Positions 15,211 to 23,088 of a stretch of 29,182 nt of DNA are shown here, one piece after another; position 1 is the stretch's first letter, and each line of letters starts with the position of its first letter. The position numbers and the translations under genes were made by a program. A model generated the notes under the pieces. The model was not told where the DNA came from. It saw nothing but the letters and a program-made list of their open reading frames with translations, and searched no databases. Source of the DNA: Actinomycetota bacterium (lineage in GTDB: Bacteria; Actinomycetota; CADDZG01; WHSQ01); assembly GCA_016781115.1 (NCBI GenBank), contig JADDQX010000009.1, positions 611 through 29,792 of the forward strand. The letters are read 5' to 3'.

Positions 15211-17669
15211 GTCGTCTCCTCGACCAGACGCAGATCTTCCGTCCGCTCGGCGAGGGTGTCCTCGATAACCTTCTTGAACGCGGGGATGTCGAAGGGCTTC
15301 GTCAGGTAGGCGCGAGCCCCTGCGTGCAAGAGGCGCTTTATCTGTCCTTGGGTTGCGTCTGCGCTCAGAACGACCACCGGGATGTCGGCCGTCAGCGGCT
15401 CGAGTTGAAGCCGGTGCAATACCTCTTGGCCCGGGATGTCGGGCAGGTTCAGATCGAGGAGCACTAGGTCGGGGCGCTCTCGAGACGCCATCTCGACCGC
15501 GTCCACGCCGCGCTCACACGAAATCAAGCGAATGTCGGGGATCCGGCCGAGAATCCGCTGGACGAGCAGCAGGTTAGAAACGTTGTCCTCCACGTAGAGG
15601 ATCAGCGAACTCGTCTGCAGCTCGAGCTTCTCGGACTCGAGCGGGGCATCATCGAAACCTGCGTGTGATGCCTGGTTGAGCTCCAGCGAGAAGGTGCTGC
15701 CGGTGCCCACGACCGAATCGACGTGGAGCGACCCGCCCATCGCCTCCGCCAGCCTGCGGCTGATCGCGAGCCCGAGTCCCGTGCCCTCGATGTTCGTGGT
15801 CTCGGCTCCCAATCGCTCGAAGGGGGTGAATATCGCTTCGACCTGATCCCGGCGGATCCCACGGCCGGTGTCGGAGACCGAGATCGACACACGGCCGCTG
15901 CCGGAGACAGATGAAGAGACGGTGACGGCCCCCGCGTCCCGGTTGTACTTGATCGAGTTCGAGAGGAGGTTGATCAGGATCTGCTTCAGCCGCTGCTGGT
16001 CCGCCATCACGTGCAGTCCCGGATCGGTGGCTTCCACCGTGAGCGAGATGTTCCGCTGCGATGCCAGCGGCCGCACGAGCCTGGTTGCTTCATCTATGAC
16101 GTAGACGAGCGGCACCGGCTCGACGGAAAGCGCGAGCCGCCCCGTCTCGATCCGAGAGATGTCGAGGATCTCGTTGATCAGCTCGAGGAGATGTTTGCCG
16201 CCTCTGATCATCTCGGCGACGTTCTCCGCTTGGTCCTCCGTCAGATCGTCCAGCTCTAAGAGCTGGCCGAACCCCAAGATCGCGTTCAACGGCGTCCGAA
16301 GCTCATGGCTCATCCGGGACAGGAACTCGCTCTTGGCGAGGTTGGCGCGCTCGGCCATCTCCCGACCCATCCGTAGAGCGGCTTCGGCTTCGACCCGTTC
16401 CGAGATGTCTCTGATGAACACGTGGAAGGACATCCCCGCGGGATCCTCGACCGCCCACAAAGTCAGTTCGACGGGGAACTCGTGGCCCTCGCGGTTAACT
16501 ACAGCGAACTCCACCGTCCGTCTGAGCGAGGCGCCTTCACCCCCCGCTAGGAGCGCGATCAGCCCCTCTCGCGATGAGTCGACCAAGCGAGGCGGGACGA
16601 GCGTGTCGATGAAGGACCGCCCGACGACCTCTTCAGGAGACCAACCGAAGAGGTCCGCGGCAGCCTGGTTCCACTCCCAGATCGTGCCCCACGCGTCGGT
16701 CGAGACGTACGCATCCTTCGCGGTGTTGATGATCATGCGGTAACGGTCGTCGCTCGCCTGCAGGGCCTCGCGCATCCTCTTCGCGGGACCGATGTCGCGC
16801 GCGATCGACGCCGCTCCGACGATGCTCCCGTCCGAGGACCTGATCGGCGACACCGATAGCGCGATATCGAGGAGGCGGCCGCCCTTCGTCATCCGCTGCG
16901 TCTCGTAGTGGTCGATCGTGCCGCCGGACAGGATCTGGGCCAAGATCTTCTTCTCTTCGCCCTCGAGCGCGTCGGGGATCAACAGAGCGATCGACCGACC
17001 CACCACCTCGCCCGCGGAGTAGCCATAGAGCGCCTCGGCGGCGGGGTTCCAGCTCCTGATGATGCCGTTGACGTCCTTCGTGAGGATCGCGTCGACGCTC
17101 GACCGCACCACGCCCGCCAGCAGCTGGTTCTCCTCGCTCGCCAGCTCAAGCGCAGCTTGTTTGTCGAGTCCCGCCTTCCTTGACTCGAGGAGATCCATGA
17201 CGAGCGCCGCCAGCTCCTTCAGCGTTCGCGCCGCCTCCGGTGCGAGTGGGTCGCGCGGCTCCCTGTCGATGATGCATAGCGTGCCGAGCCGTTCTCCAGC
17301 AGGGGTCACCAGGGGCGCTCCCGCGTAGAAGCGGATGTAGGGGTCGCCGGTGACGAGCGGGTTCGTGGCGAAGCGAGGATCCGCGGTCGCGTCGGGGATC
17401 ACCAGCACTTCATCCGAGGCGAGCGCGTGACTGCAGAAAGAGACGTCCCGCGAAGTTTCGCGTGTGGAGTATCCGAAACAGGACTTGAACCACTGCCGGT
17501 TCTCGTCCACCAGCGACAGGAACGCGATCGGGACGTTGAAGATCCGGGCCGCGGTCTGGGCTATCCGATCGAACGAAGCCTCGGTCTCGGAGTCCAGCAC
17601 CTGGTACGAACGAAGCGCGGCGAGACGCCGCTGTTCCTCGATGGTTGCTGTCTCCAAAGGTCTCCCCAC
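15207..17669 (-). CDS. hybrid sensor histidine kinase (GAF-PAS-PAS-HisKA-HATPase-REC)
   Basis: The protein has 820 residues and no membrane helix, so it is cytosolic. A GAF domain (about 28-162) has the common SFCSHAL...DPRF...RFYAGAPL pattern. Two PAS domains follow (about 180-295 and 305-425). HisKA has H455 (SHELRTP). The ATPase domain has N571 (LLSNSIKY), D600 (SDTGRGI) and a GTGLGL glycine box at 629-634. A C-terminal receiver (about 688-808) has D739 (LLDLNLP) and the lysine in LTKPFD. All signalling residues are intact. The start is GTG 17669; an in-frame TTG four codons later with GGGGAG upstream is an alternative. The stop overlaps the HD-GYP gene start as GTGA. Phosphate may pass from H455 to D739 or to the HD-GYP receiver. 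Confidence 0.95.
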   Translation of the reverse strand: MGRPLETATIEEQRRLAALRSYQVLDSETEASFDRIAQTAARIFNVPIAFLSLVDENRQWFKSCFGYSTRETSRDVSFCSHALASDEVLVIPDATADPRFATNPLVTGDPYIRFYAGAPLVTPAGERLGTLCIIDREPRDPLAPEAARTLKELAALVMDLLESRKAGLDKQAALELASEENQLLAGVVRSSVDAILTKDVNGIIRSWNPAAEALYGYSAGEVVGRSIALLIPDALEGEEKKILAQILSGGTIDHYETQRMTKGGRLLDIALSVSPIRSSDGSIVGAASIARDIGPAKRMREALQASDDRYRMIINTAKDAYVSTDAWGTIWEWNQAAADLFGWSPEEVVGRSFIDTLVPPRLVDSSREGLIALLAGGEGASLRRTVEFAVVNREGHEFPVELTLWAVEDPAGMSFHVFIRDISERVEAEAALRMGREMAERANLAKSEFLSRMSHELRTPLNAILGFGQLLELDDLTEDQAENVAEMIRGGKHLLELINEILDISRIETGRLALSVEPVPLVYVIDEATRLVRPLASQRNISLTVEATDPGLHVMADQQRLKQILINLLSNSIKYNRDAGAVTVSSSVSGSGRVSISVSDTGRGIRRDQVEAIFTPFERLGAETTNIEGTGLGLAISRRLAEAMGGSLHVDSVVGTGSTFSLELNQASHAGFDDAPLESEKLELQTSSLILYVEDNVSNLLLVQRILGRIPDIRLISCERGVDAVEMASRERPDLVLLDLNLPDIPGQEVLHRLQLEPLTADIPVVVLSADATQGQIKRLLHAGARAYLTKPFDIPAFKKVIEDTLAERTEDLRLVEETT

Positions 17670-17791
17670 TGTCGCGTCGTTAGGCGGTAGACCCTCTGCT
17701 CGAACCCCTACGCAGGGTTATTCGCAGCCTGCTGCAACGCGGTTGCCACCCTCGCGTAACAGCAAGGCAACAATTGGCAGAAACCGGGTAT
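17670..17791. other. intergenic region between cyclase and hybrid kinase
   Basis: This is the longest break within the signalling run (122 bases). It holds an inverted repeat GTTGCC/GGCAAC (17742-17747 and 17766-17771, 18-base loop), a smaller AACCC/GGGTT dyad near 17704-17720, and an AT-rich patch just after the cyclase stop. It could end the cyclase transcript, start the kinase transcript, or both. No T-run follows either dyad, so a classical terminator is not supported. Confidence 0.3.
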
Positions 17792-19474
17792 TTATTCCAC
17801 CCGAATGGGGGAGCTGGGCGGGAGGGCCGACGCCGGGGCCGAGCCTTCGTCAAGAGCAGCGGTGAAAACCCGCGCCCGCCCCGCTGTCTTAGCGTCGTAC
17901 AGAGCCGCATCGGCTGCCCTGTACAGGGTGTGGAGGTCGTTGCCGTCCAATGGGTACTCGGCGACACCCGCGCTGAAGCTCGCGCTGAACGAGCCTTCGG
18001 AACCCTTGAACGCCAGACCTTGCAGCTGCTTCAGGACCTCTGCCACCCGCCTTGCGGCTTGGTCCCGCGGTGCGCCGTACAGCGCAACGAAGAACTCTTC
18101 GCCGCCCCAGCGCGCTACCACGTCCTCGCCTCGAAACGCGCCGGCGAGCAGCCGTGCGAAAGCCACCAACACAGCATCACCTGCGGCATGACCGTGCTCA
18201 TCGTTCACGGCCTTGAAGTGGTCGAGGTCGATCACCCCTACTGACAACGGCTTGTCGTAACGCTCGGAGAGCCGCGTCAAGCGATCCATGGCCTCGACCA
18301 ACCGCCGTCTGTTCGCGAGACCCGTGAGCGGATCCGTCTCCGCCAACCTTCGATACAAGCGAACCCGCTCGAGCCTCCCGGAGATCCTCGCGATGAGCTC
18401 CGGTCCGACGATCGGCTTCGCGACGTAATCGTCGGCACCGGCAGCGAAAACTCGCTGGATCGCCTCGGGAGAATCGTGCGCGGTGAGGAACAGGATCGGC
18501 AGATGCACCCACTTGGGGTCGCCGCGCACCACGAGACAGAGCTCGACCCCCGAGACGTCCGGCATATCCACGTCGAGAACGACGAGATCGGGGCGCTTCT
18601 CTTCTAGGACGTCCCAGAACCGGCGAGGGTCCGCCAGCGTATCGACCGTCATCCGCTGGTCTTCGAGCAAAGCCCGCACCGTGTCGAGCACGAGAGGGTT
18701 GTCGTCCACCGCGAGCACCTTCATCCCGTCGAAACGCAGAGGATCCAGTAGACGCTCGACCTCCTCGACGACCCGTTGCGGCCCGATCGAGCGAGGAAGG
18801 AAACGCTGCGCGCCCAGACGCGCAACCTCGATCCGGTCCGTGAAGGCGCCGCCCTCGCTCAACACGATCACCGGCACCGGCGGCGACATCCCCGCGAGGC
18901 GCGCCGCGAGTTGCAACGTCTTCTTTCCGCGCCCACCGGGCTCCCAGCCGAGAACCGCCACGTGAGGGTACGGATCGGCGGCGAGCGCAGCGGCGGCCTC
19001 GTCGGGAGTGGACAAGGTCACGCATCGGAGACGTCTAGGCGCCGCGGTTTCGCTGATGGACTGGAGCATCAAAGGATCGCCGTCCACCACAAGCAGGACC
19101 CGCTCCGTCGCGACTTCCTGCGGACCGCCGATCGCGACTTCGGGGATAGAGGCCGGCAGCTCGAGCTCCTGCCGTAGCTCGACGATCGCCTGCGTCATCC
19201 AGTCTCCCTGGTCGAAAGACGGCAGCCGGCGTTCCACCGAACGCGCTATCTCGGTGGCGCGCGGGAACCCAAAGGTTCCGCTCGTTCCCGCGAGACTGTG
19301 GGCGTGCCGTTCAGCCTGTTCCCTGACGCCGGCTTCCAAAGGACCCGCTTCCAGAAGCGCGGCGGCGCGCTCCAGGAACACGACGCGTTCCATCACCTGG
19401 TCGCGGTGCTCCTCCCATATCTGCGCCATCGCGGCGCGGACACGCTCGGTCCTGTCCGACATAGCGGGGTTCAT
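17792..19474 (-). CDS. HPt-REC-REC-GGDEF diguanylate cyclase
   Basis: The protein has 560 residues. An HPt-like helical domain (about 8-106) carries H59 in AHSLAGTSGTFGF. The first receiver-like domain (about 125-243) has lost the phospho-acceptor (LGWEPG in place of an LD..MPG pattern) and the lysine (LPRS). The second receiver (251-370) is canonical, with D301 (VVLDVDMPD) and K353 (VAKPI). The GGDEF domain (about 378-540) has an intact active site GGEEF (457-461) and an inhibitory I-site RGED (448-451) five residues before it, so it should make c-di-GMP and feel product inhibition. The start at ATG 19474 overlaps the upstream receiver stop as ATGA; the open frame continues to 19870 only as a shadow of that gene. 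HPt plus REC suggests phosphorelay control of the cyclase. Confidence 0.95.
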   Translation of the reverse strand: MNPAMSDRTERVRAAMAQIWEEHRDQVMERVVFLERAAALLEAGPLEAGVREQAERHAHSLAGTSGTFGFPRATEIARSVERRLPSFDQGDWMTQAIVELRQELELPASIPEVAIGGPQEVATERVLLVVDGDPLMLQSISETAAPRRLRCVTLSTPDEAAAALAADPYPHVAVLGWEPGGRGKKTLQLAARLAGMSPPVPVIVLSEGGAFTDRIEVARLGAQRFLPRSIGPQRVVEEVERLLDPLRFDGMKVLAVDDNPLVLDTVRALLEDQRMTVDTLADPRRFWDVLEEKRPDLVVLDVDMPDVSGVELCLVVRGDPKWVHLPILFLTAHDSPEAIQRVFAAGADDYVAKPIVGPELIARISGRLERVRLYRRLAETDPLTGLANRRRLVEAMDRLTRLSERYDKPLSVGVIDLDHFKAVNDEHGHAAGDAVLVAFARLLAGAFRGEDVVARWGGEEFFVALYGAPRDQAARRVAEVLKQLQGLAFKGSEGSFSASFSAGVAEYPLDGNDLHTLYRAADAALYDAKTAGRARVFTAALDEGSAPASALPPSSPIRVE

Positions 19475-19842
19475 CCCCATCCCAGCGCGGCCGCAACCTC
19501 CTGATGGAGCGTCATCGGGTCGAAGGGCTTCGCGAGAACGGCATCCACGCCGAGGTCGGAGAACTGCTCGCGTTCCGCCGCCTGCACCTTCGCCGTCAGC
19601 AGGATCACGGGGATCGATCGAGTCTCCTCGCGGTTCCTCAGTGCCTTGAAAACCGAGGGGCCGTCCATCTCCGGCATCATCACGTCGAGCAGGATGGCGT
19701 CGGGGTTCTCGCTTTCCGCCTTCGACAGGGCTTCGGCTCCCGAGCCGGCCGTGACCACCGTCCACCCACCGACGACCTCGAGGCTCGTGGCCGCGATCTC
19801 GCGGATGTGATCCTCGTCGTCGACCACCAGCACCTTCTTCAT
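19471..19842 (-). CDS. single-domain response regulator (CheY-like)
   Basis: The protein has 123 residues, a stand-alone receiver with D8-D9 (VVDDE), phospho-acceptor D53 (LLDVMMPEMDG), T83 (LLTAK) and K105 (LAKPFD). It has no output domain, so it works by protein contact or as a phosphate shuttle. Its ATG overlaps the stop of the kinase-REC-REC gene (ATGA), and its stop overlaps the cyclase start (ATGA). It therefore sits physically and probably functionally between that kinase and the HPt domain of the cyclase. Confidence 0.95.
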   Translation of the reverse strand: MKKVLVVDDEDHIREIAATSLEVVGGWTVVTAGSGAEALSKAESENPDAILLDVMMPEMDGPSVFKALRNREETRSIPVILLTAKVQAAEREQFSDLGVDAVLAKPFDPMTLHQEVAAALGWG

Positions 19843-21284
19843 GCGCGAACCTCGGTGGTGGAGGGCGCAACGACCCGGTCGAGGATCGTGATCACGCGCT
19901 CGTGGAATTCCTCCACGCCGACGCGGCCCTTCGTCATGAACTCGGTTTCTCCCAGGCGCAGCCGTTCCCGATCCGCCTGATCGAGATCCTTCGCGGTGTA
20001 AACGACAAGCGGCGTCGTGCGAAGCCGATCGTGCTTGCGAAGCTGGTCGACGACCAAACCTCCGTCGCCGTCGGGGAGCATGAGGTCCAGAACGATCAGA
20101 TCGGGAGCCACGTTTACCGCTAGCTCCACGGCCCCGCCAGCGGTTTGTGCGTGGTAGGTCGTAATCCCCCCACCTCGCAGCGCTTGGATCAGGACCTCGG
20201 CGAGGTCGAGGTCATCTTCCACCAGCAGCAGGCTGGTCCCGTGAGGGCGAGTAGCCAGAGCGGCGCGCAGGTTCTCGAACAGAGTGTCTCCGTCGAGGGG
20301 CTTATTCACCCAGCCGGAGACGTCTGACGCGGGCAGGCGCCCCTCCTGCTGCGTGAGAACGCTCAATATGACGATCGGGATTTCCTTCGTTTGCTCACGT
20401 GTCTGCAGAGCCGCCACGGTGTCCCACCCGCTCATGCCGGGCATCAAGAGGTCCAACAGGACAGCGTCGGGCCTCTCCGTCATCGCCTTGTCGACCGCCT
20501 CGCGGCCGCTTGACGCGGGTATGGCGGTGTATCCCTTCTTCTCCAGCATCGTGCAGACGACCTCGAGGACCGATGGATCGTCGTCGCACACGAGGATGCG
20601 CGGCCCGGCTCCATCTCGTACAGACGTCACCTCTTGCACCGTCGGAAGCGTGAAGTAGAAGGTACTGCCGCGGCCGGTCTCGCTCTCGAGCCAGATGCGG
20701 CCGCCGTGGCGCTCGACGATGCTCTTGCAGATGGCGAGGCCCAGTCCCGTCCCGCCTTTCTCGCGGGAGTCCGAGGCGTCCACCTGCTGGAACCGGTCGA
20801 AGATGCGGGCTTGGTGCTCTGCCGGGATGCCGCGCCCTTCATCCGAGACCGATACCCGCACCTCCCCGTTGACGGAATGGGTGTGGATCCGGACCTGACC
20901 CCCCGCGGTCGAGAACTTGATCGCGTTGCTAAGAAGGTTCGTCGCGGTCTGCACGATGCGGTCCGGATCGGCTACGACGACGGCATCGCCACCCTCGTTC
21001 GACAGCGAGAGACCCGCCGCGTCCGCCATAGGTTTCATCTCGCGCACGGCGCGTTCCAAGAGCTCGGCGATCGAGCATCTCTGAAGCTCCATCGACACCT
21101 TGCCGGACTCGATCCTCTCGATGTCCAAGATGTCGTTGACGAGACGGACTAAACGATCCGCGTTCTGAGCCGCGATGTCCACCATGCGCTTCGCGCCGCC
21201 GGGGAGCTCGCCCATCGCGCCACCCGCAACGAGCCCTAGAGCCCCGCGGATCGACGTGAGCGGCGTGCGGAGCTCGTGGCTCAC
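19839..21284 (-). CDS. histidine kinase core with two receiver domains (3' part of a split hybrid kinase)
   Basis: The frame holds 481 residues from GTG 21284. It begins abruptly with the H-box: H3 in SHELRTP. HisKA (1-62), an ATPase domain with N120 (NLLSNAIKF), D148 (SDEGRGI) and a GTGLGL box (179-184), and two receivers with D278 (LLDLLMP) and D400 (VLDLMLP) follow. A working HisKA needs helix before the histidine. That sequence (FVSVV) is present upstream in this frame but has no start codon before it. The preceding gene ends in the same place in another phase (ERLKDGSSPS). One base is therefore probably missing and the two frames were one gene of about 816 residues. GTG/TGA overlap by 4 bases, so coupled reinitiation is a possible alternative. 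The stop overlaps the receiver gene start. Confidence 0.85.
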   Translation of the reverse strand: MSHELRTPLTSIRGALGLVAGGAMGELPGGAKRMVDIAAQNADRLVRLVNDILDIERIESGKVSMELQRCSIAELLERAVREMKPMADAAGLSLSNEGGDAVVVADPDRIVQTATNLLSNAIKFSTAGGQVRIHTHSVNGEVRVSVSDEGRGIPAEHQARIFDRFQQVDASDSREKGGTGLGLAICKSIVERHGGRIWLESETGRGSTFYFTLPTVQEVTSVRDGAGPRILVCDDDPSVLEVVCTMLEKKGYTAIPASSGREAVDKAMTERPDAVLLDLLMPGMSGWDTVAALQTREQTKEIPIVILSVLTQQEGRLPASDVSGWVNKPLDGDTLFENLRAALATRPHGTSLLLVEDDLDLAEVLIQALRGGGITTYHAQTAGGAVELAVNVAPDLIVLDLMLPDGDGGLVVDQLRKHDRLRTTPLVVYTAKDLDQADRERLRLGETEFMTKGRVGVEEFHERVITILDRVVAPSTTEVRA

Positions 21285-22291
21285 GACGGAGACGAACCGT
21301 CTTTCAGTCGTTCCATGCGGCGGTACTCGGCGATGTCCACCAGCAGCTGCGCCATCCGCATGAGGACGAGCAAGAACATCACTCCCGCGGCCCCCAGGTA
21401 GCCGAGCCGCTCACCTGAGCCGAGAGGGTCCGCCGCCAGCAGATCGTGCAGCCCGATCACGACCAGGGGCAGCAAGGCGGCAGCGGCCAAGAACGCGAGC
21501 CTCCAGCGCGATAACTGCCGCTCACGTCCGACCTGCGGCTCGGAAAGCTCGCGCATCGAGGGGTCCAAGACCGCCGCTCCGAACAGAACGTAGAAGGCGA
21601 GGTAGCCGGCGAAGTACGGCTCGCCGAACCTGAAGGTGCCGGCGAGCACGCTGAGCGAGAGGTAGAGGTCCGCCACCAACTGTCCCACCAGCCCGGCGGC
21701 GAGGAACCAGAAGGAGCGCGGTCGGCTGCCCGGGGTGAAGACGAACAGAGCGAGAAGAGCCACGATCGTCGCGTCCAGCGTCGGGTAGGCGATCGACGCC
21801 AGCTTCGCATCGAGCGCCAACCGAGGATCGGCAAGGTAAGGCGCGATCAGGAACTCCCAGGCAAGGACGCCGACGCCGATCCCGACGATCGCGGAGTCCA
21901 CGACGCTGCCGGGATCCCGCCCGATCGTCCGGTTCCGGATCAGGCCCGCCAGGCCGGCGAGCAACAGGATGTATCCAGCGACGAACAGAGCGTCTGACAG
22001 GTTCGGGTACGGAAGGGTGACGCCCGCAGCGACCTGGTAGAGGTACCAGACCAAGCTGCCGGCGGCATAGGTCGCCCACGCCACGACCACGACCCGCCAT
22101 GCCCACAACGCCCGCGGCCGATACCGCCGGAGACCGACGACGAGCGCCACGAGCGATGCGAGCTGGATGGCGTTGAACAGGATCGCTCGGCCGAGGTCCG
22201 ACGGCATCAGGAAATAGAGCGCGATCGAAAGCGCTCCTCCTAGGAGGAACCGGTCGGAAGCGCGCGTTGAGTCAGCGGCAGCAGAGGTCAC
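21281..22291 (-). CDS. polytopic membrane sensor (5' part of a split hybrid kinase)
   Basis: The protein has 336 residues with about ten membrane helices (roughly 14-30, 36-54, 62-86, 101-118, 131-150, 165-187, 193-212, 225-242, 264-282, 297-313). The pattern PYPNLSDALFVAGY...VLAWEFLIAP resembles the multi-helix sensor that in actinobacteria is often fused to GGDEF/EAL or kinase domains; its ligand is unknown. The last in-frame residues are YRRMERLKDGSSPS, where a kinase would read ERLKD-x-FVSVVSHELRTP. That continuation is present one phase over. The start is GTG 22291, without a clear ribosome site. The gene lies 65 bases after the OmpR-type regulator. Confidence 0.85.
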   Translation of the reverse strand: MTSAAADSTRASDRFLLGGALSIALYFLMPSDLGRAILFNAIQLASLVALVVGLRRYRPRALWAWRVVVVAWATYAAGSLVWYLYQVAAGVTLPYPNLSDALFVAGYILLLAGLAGLIRNRTIGRDPGSVVDSAIVGIGVGVLAWEFLIAPYLADPRLALDAKLASIAYPTLDATIVALLALFVFTPGSRPRSFWFLAAGLVGQLVADLYLSLSVLAGTFRFGEPYFAGYLAFYVLFGAAVLDPSMRELSEPQVGRERQLSRWRLAFLAAAALLPLVVIGLHDLLAADPLGSGERLGYLGAAGVMFLLVLMRMAQLLVDIAEYRRMERLKDGSSPS

Positions 22292-22338
22292 TGGCTACGA
22301 TTCGACCGCCGCCGTATCGCTTAGGTGACTCCTGTGTA

Positions 22339-22348
22339 ACACGCGTGT
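22339..22348. promoter_or_regulatory. 10-bp perfect palindrome in the sensor leader
   Basis: ACACGCGTGT is perfectly self-complementary. It lies in the 65-base gap between the OmpR-type regulator and the membrane sensor gene, 48 bases before the GTG at 22291. It is a possible operator, but a single short palindrome can occur by chance. Confidence 0.25.
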
Positions 22349-22356
22349 GTCTCTAC

Positions 22357-23088
22357 TCAGCCCGTCGCGTTGAGGTCGTCCCGCGGCGGTAGTTCGAGGC
22401 GATACCCGATCCCTCGCACCGTGTGGATGTAATGAGGAGAAGCCGGGTCTTCCTCGATCTTGGCTCGCAACCGCTTGATCGCCATATCCACCAACCGCGA
22501 GCCTCCGAGGTAGTCGTAACCCCAAACGTTCTCGATGAGGATGTCGCGCGTCAGAACGCGGCCCTTATGAGAGACCAACTCGAGCAACAACCGGAACTCG
22601 GTGGCGGAGAGCTCTATCTCTTCATCTCGTTTCCACACCCGGTAGGCCATCGGGTCGATGACGATCTCGCCCGCCGTCAGCGTCTCGGCCGCGGAGGGTT
22701 CTGCTGTTTCGGAGTTCCGGCGGAGCAGCGCACGGATCCGGGCCTTGAGCTCGGTCATGTCGAAGGGTTTACGGACGTAGTCGTCGGCTCCGGACTCCAA
22801 TCCGACTACGGCGTCCACGGTGTCGATACGAGCCGTGACAACGATGATTGGCGTCGAAGCGAATTTCCGGATCCGGCGGCAGACCTCGAAGCCGTCGATC
22901 GTGGGGAGCATCACGTCGACTACCGCGAGGTCGAAGCGCCCGTGCGTGAAGGTATCTACCGCCTTCGCGCCGTCTTCTTCTGCTGTGACGGAATAGCCTT
23001 CCGCCTCGAGCGCCGCCGCAAGGGGTTTGCGCACCAGAGGATCGTCTTCGACCAGAAGGATCTTCGCGATCGGGTTTGGCGCGTTCAC
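22357..23088 (-). CDS. OmpR/PhoB-family response regulator
   Basis: The protein has 243 residues. The receiver (8-122) has E14/D15/D16 (LVEDD), phospho-acceptor D58 (VVDVMLP) and the lysine in VRKPFD. The winged-helix domain (about 138-235) shows the family's LSATEFRLL, GRVLTRDIL, R-V-D-AIKRLRAKIE and HTVRGIGYRL pattern. It is a DNA-binding transcription factor whose family normally binds direct repeats spaced 11 bp. The GTG start overlaps the stop of the PAS/GAF kinase (GTGA), so that kinase is its likely partner even though it is cytosolic. Targets are not known; an 11-bp-spaced repeat upstream of the kinase gene is a candidate. Confidence 0.96.
   Translation of the reverse strand: MNAPNPIAKILLVEDDPLVRKPLAAALEAEGYSVTAEEDGAKAVDTFTHGRFDLAVVDVMLPTIDGFEVCRRIRKFASTPIIVVTARIDTVDAVVGLESGADDYVRKPFDMTELKARIRALLRRNSETAEPSAAETLTAGEIVIDPMAYRVWKRDEEIELSATEFRLLLELVSHKGRVLTRDILIENVWGYDYLGGSRLVDMAIKRLRAKIEEDPASPHYIHTVRGIGYRLELPPRDDLNATG

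Noticed and set aside
17704..17771. Rho-independent terminator after the cyclase
   Set aside because: Two dyads exist but the stems are short, one has an 18-base loop, and no T-run follows on the transcribed strand.
19475..19870. Possible N-terminal extension of the HPt-REC-REC-GGDEF protein
   Set aside because: It reads the single-receiver gene in the wrong frame. The ATGA overlap at 19474 gives a natural start.
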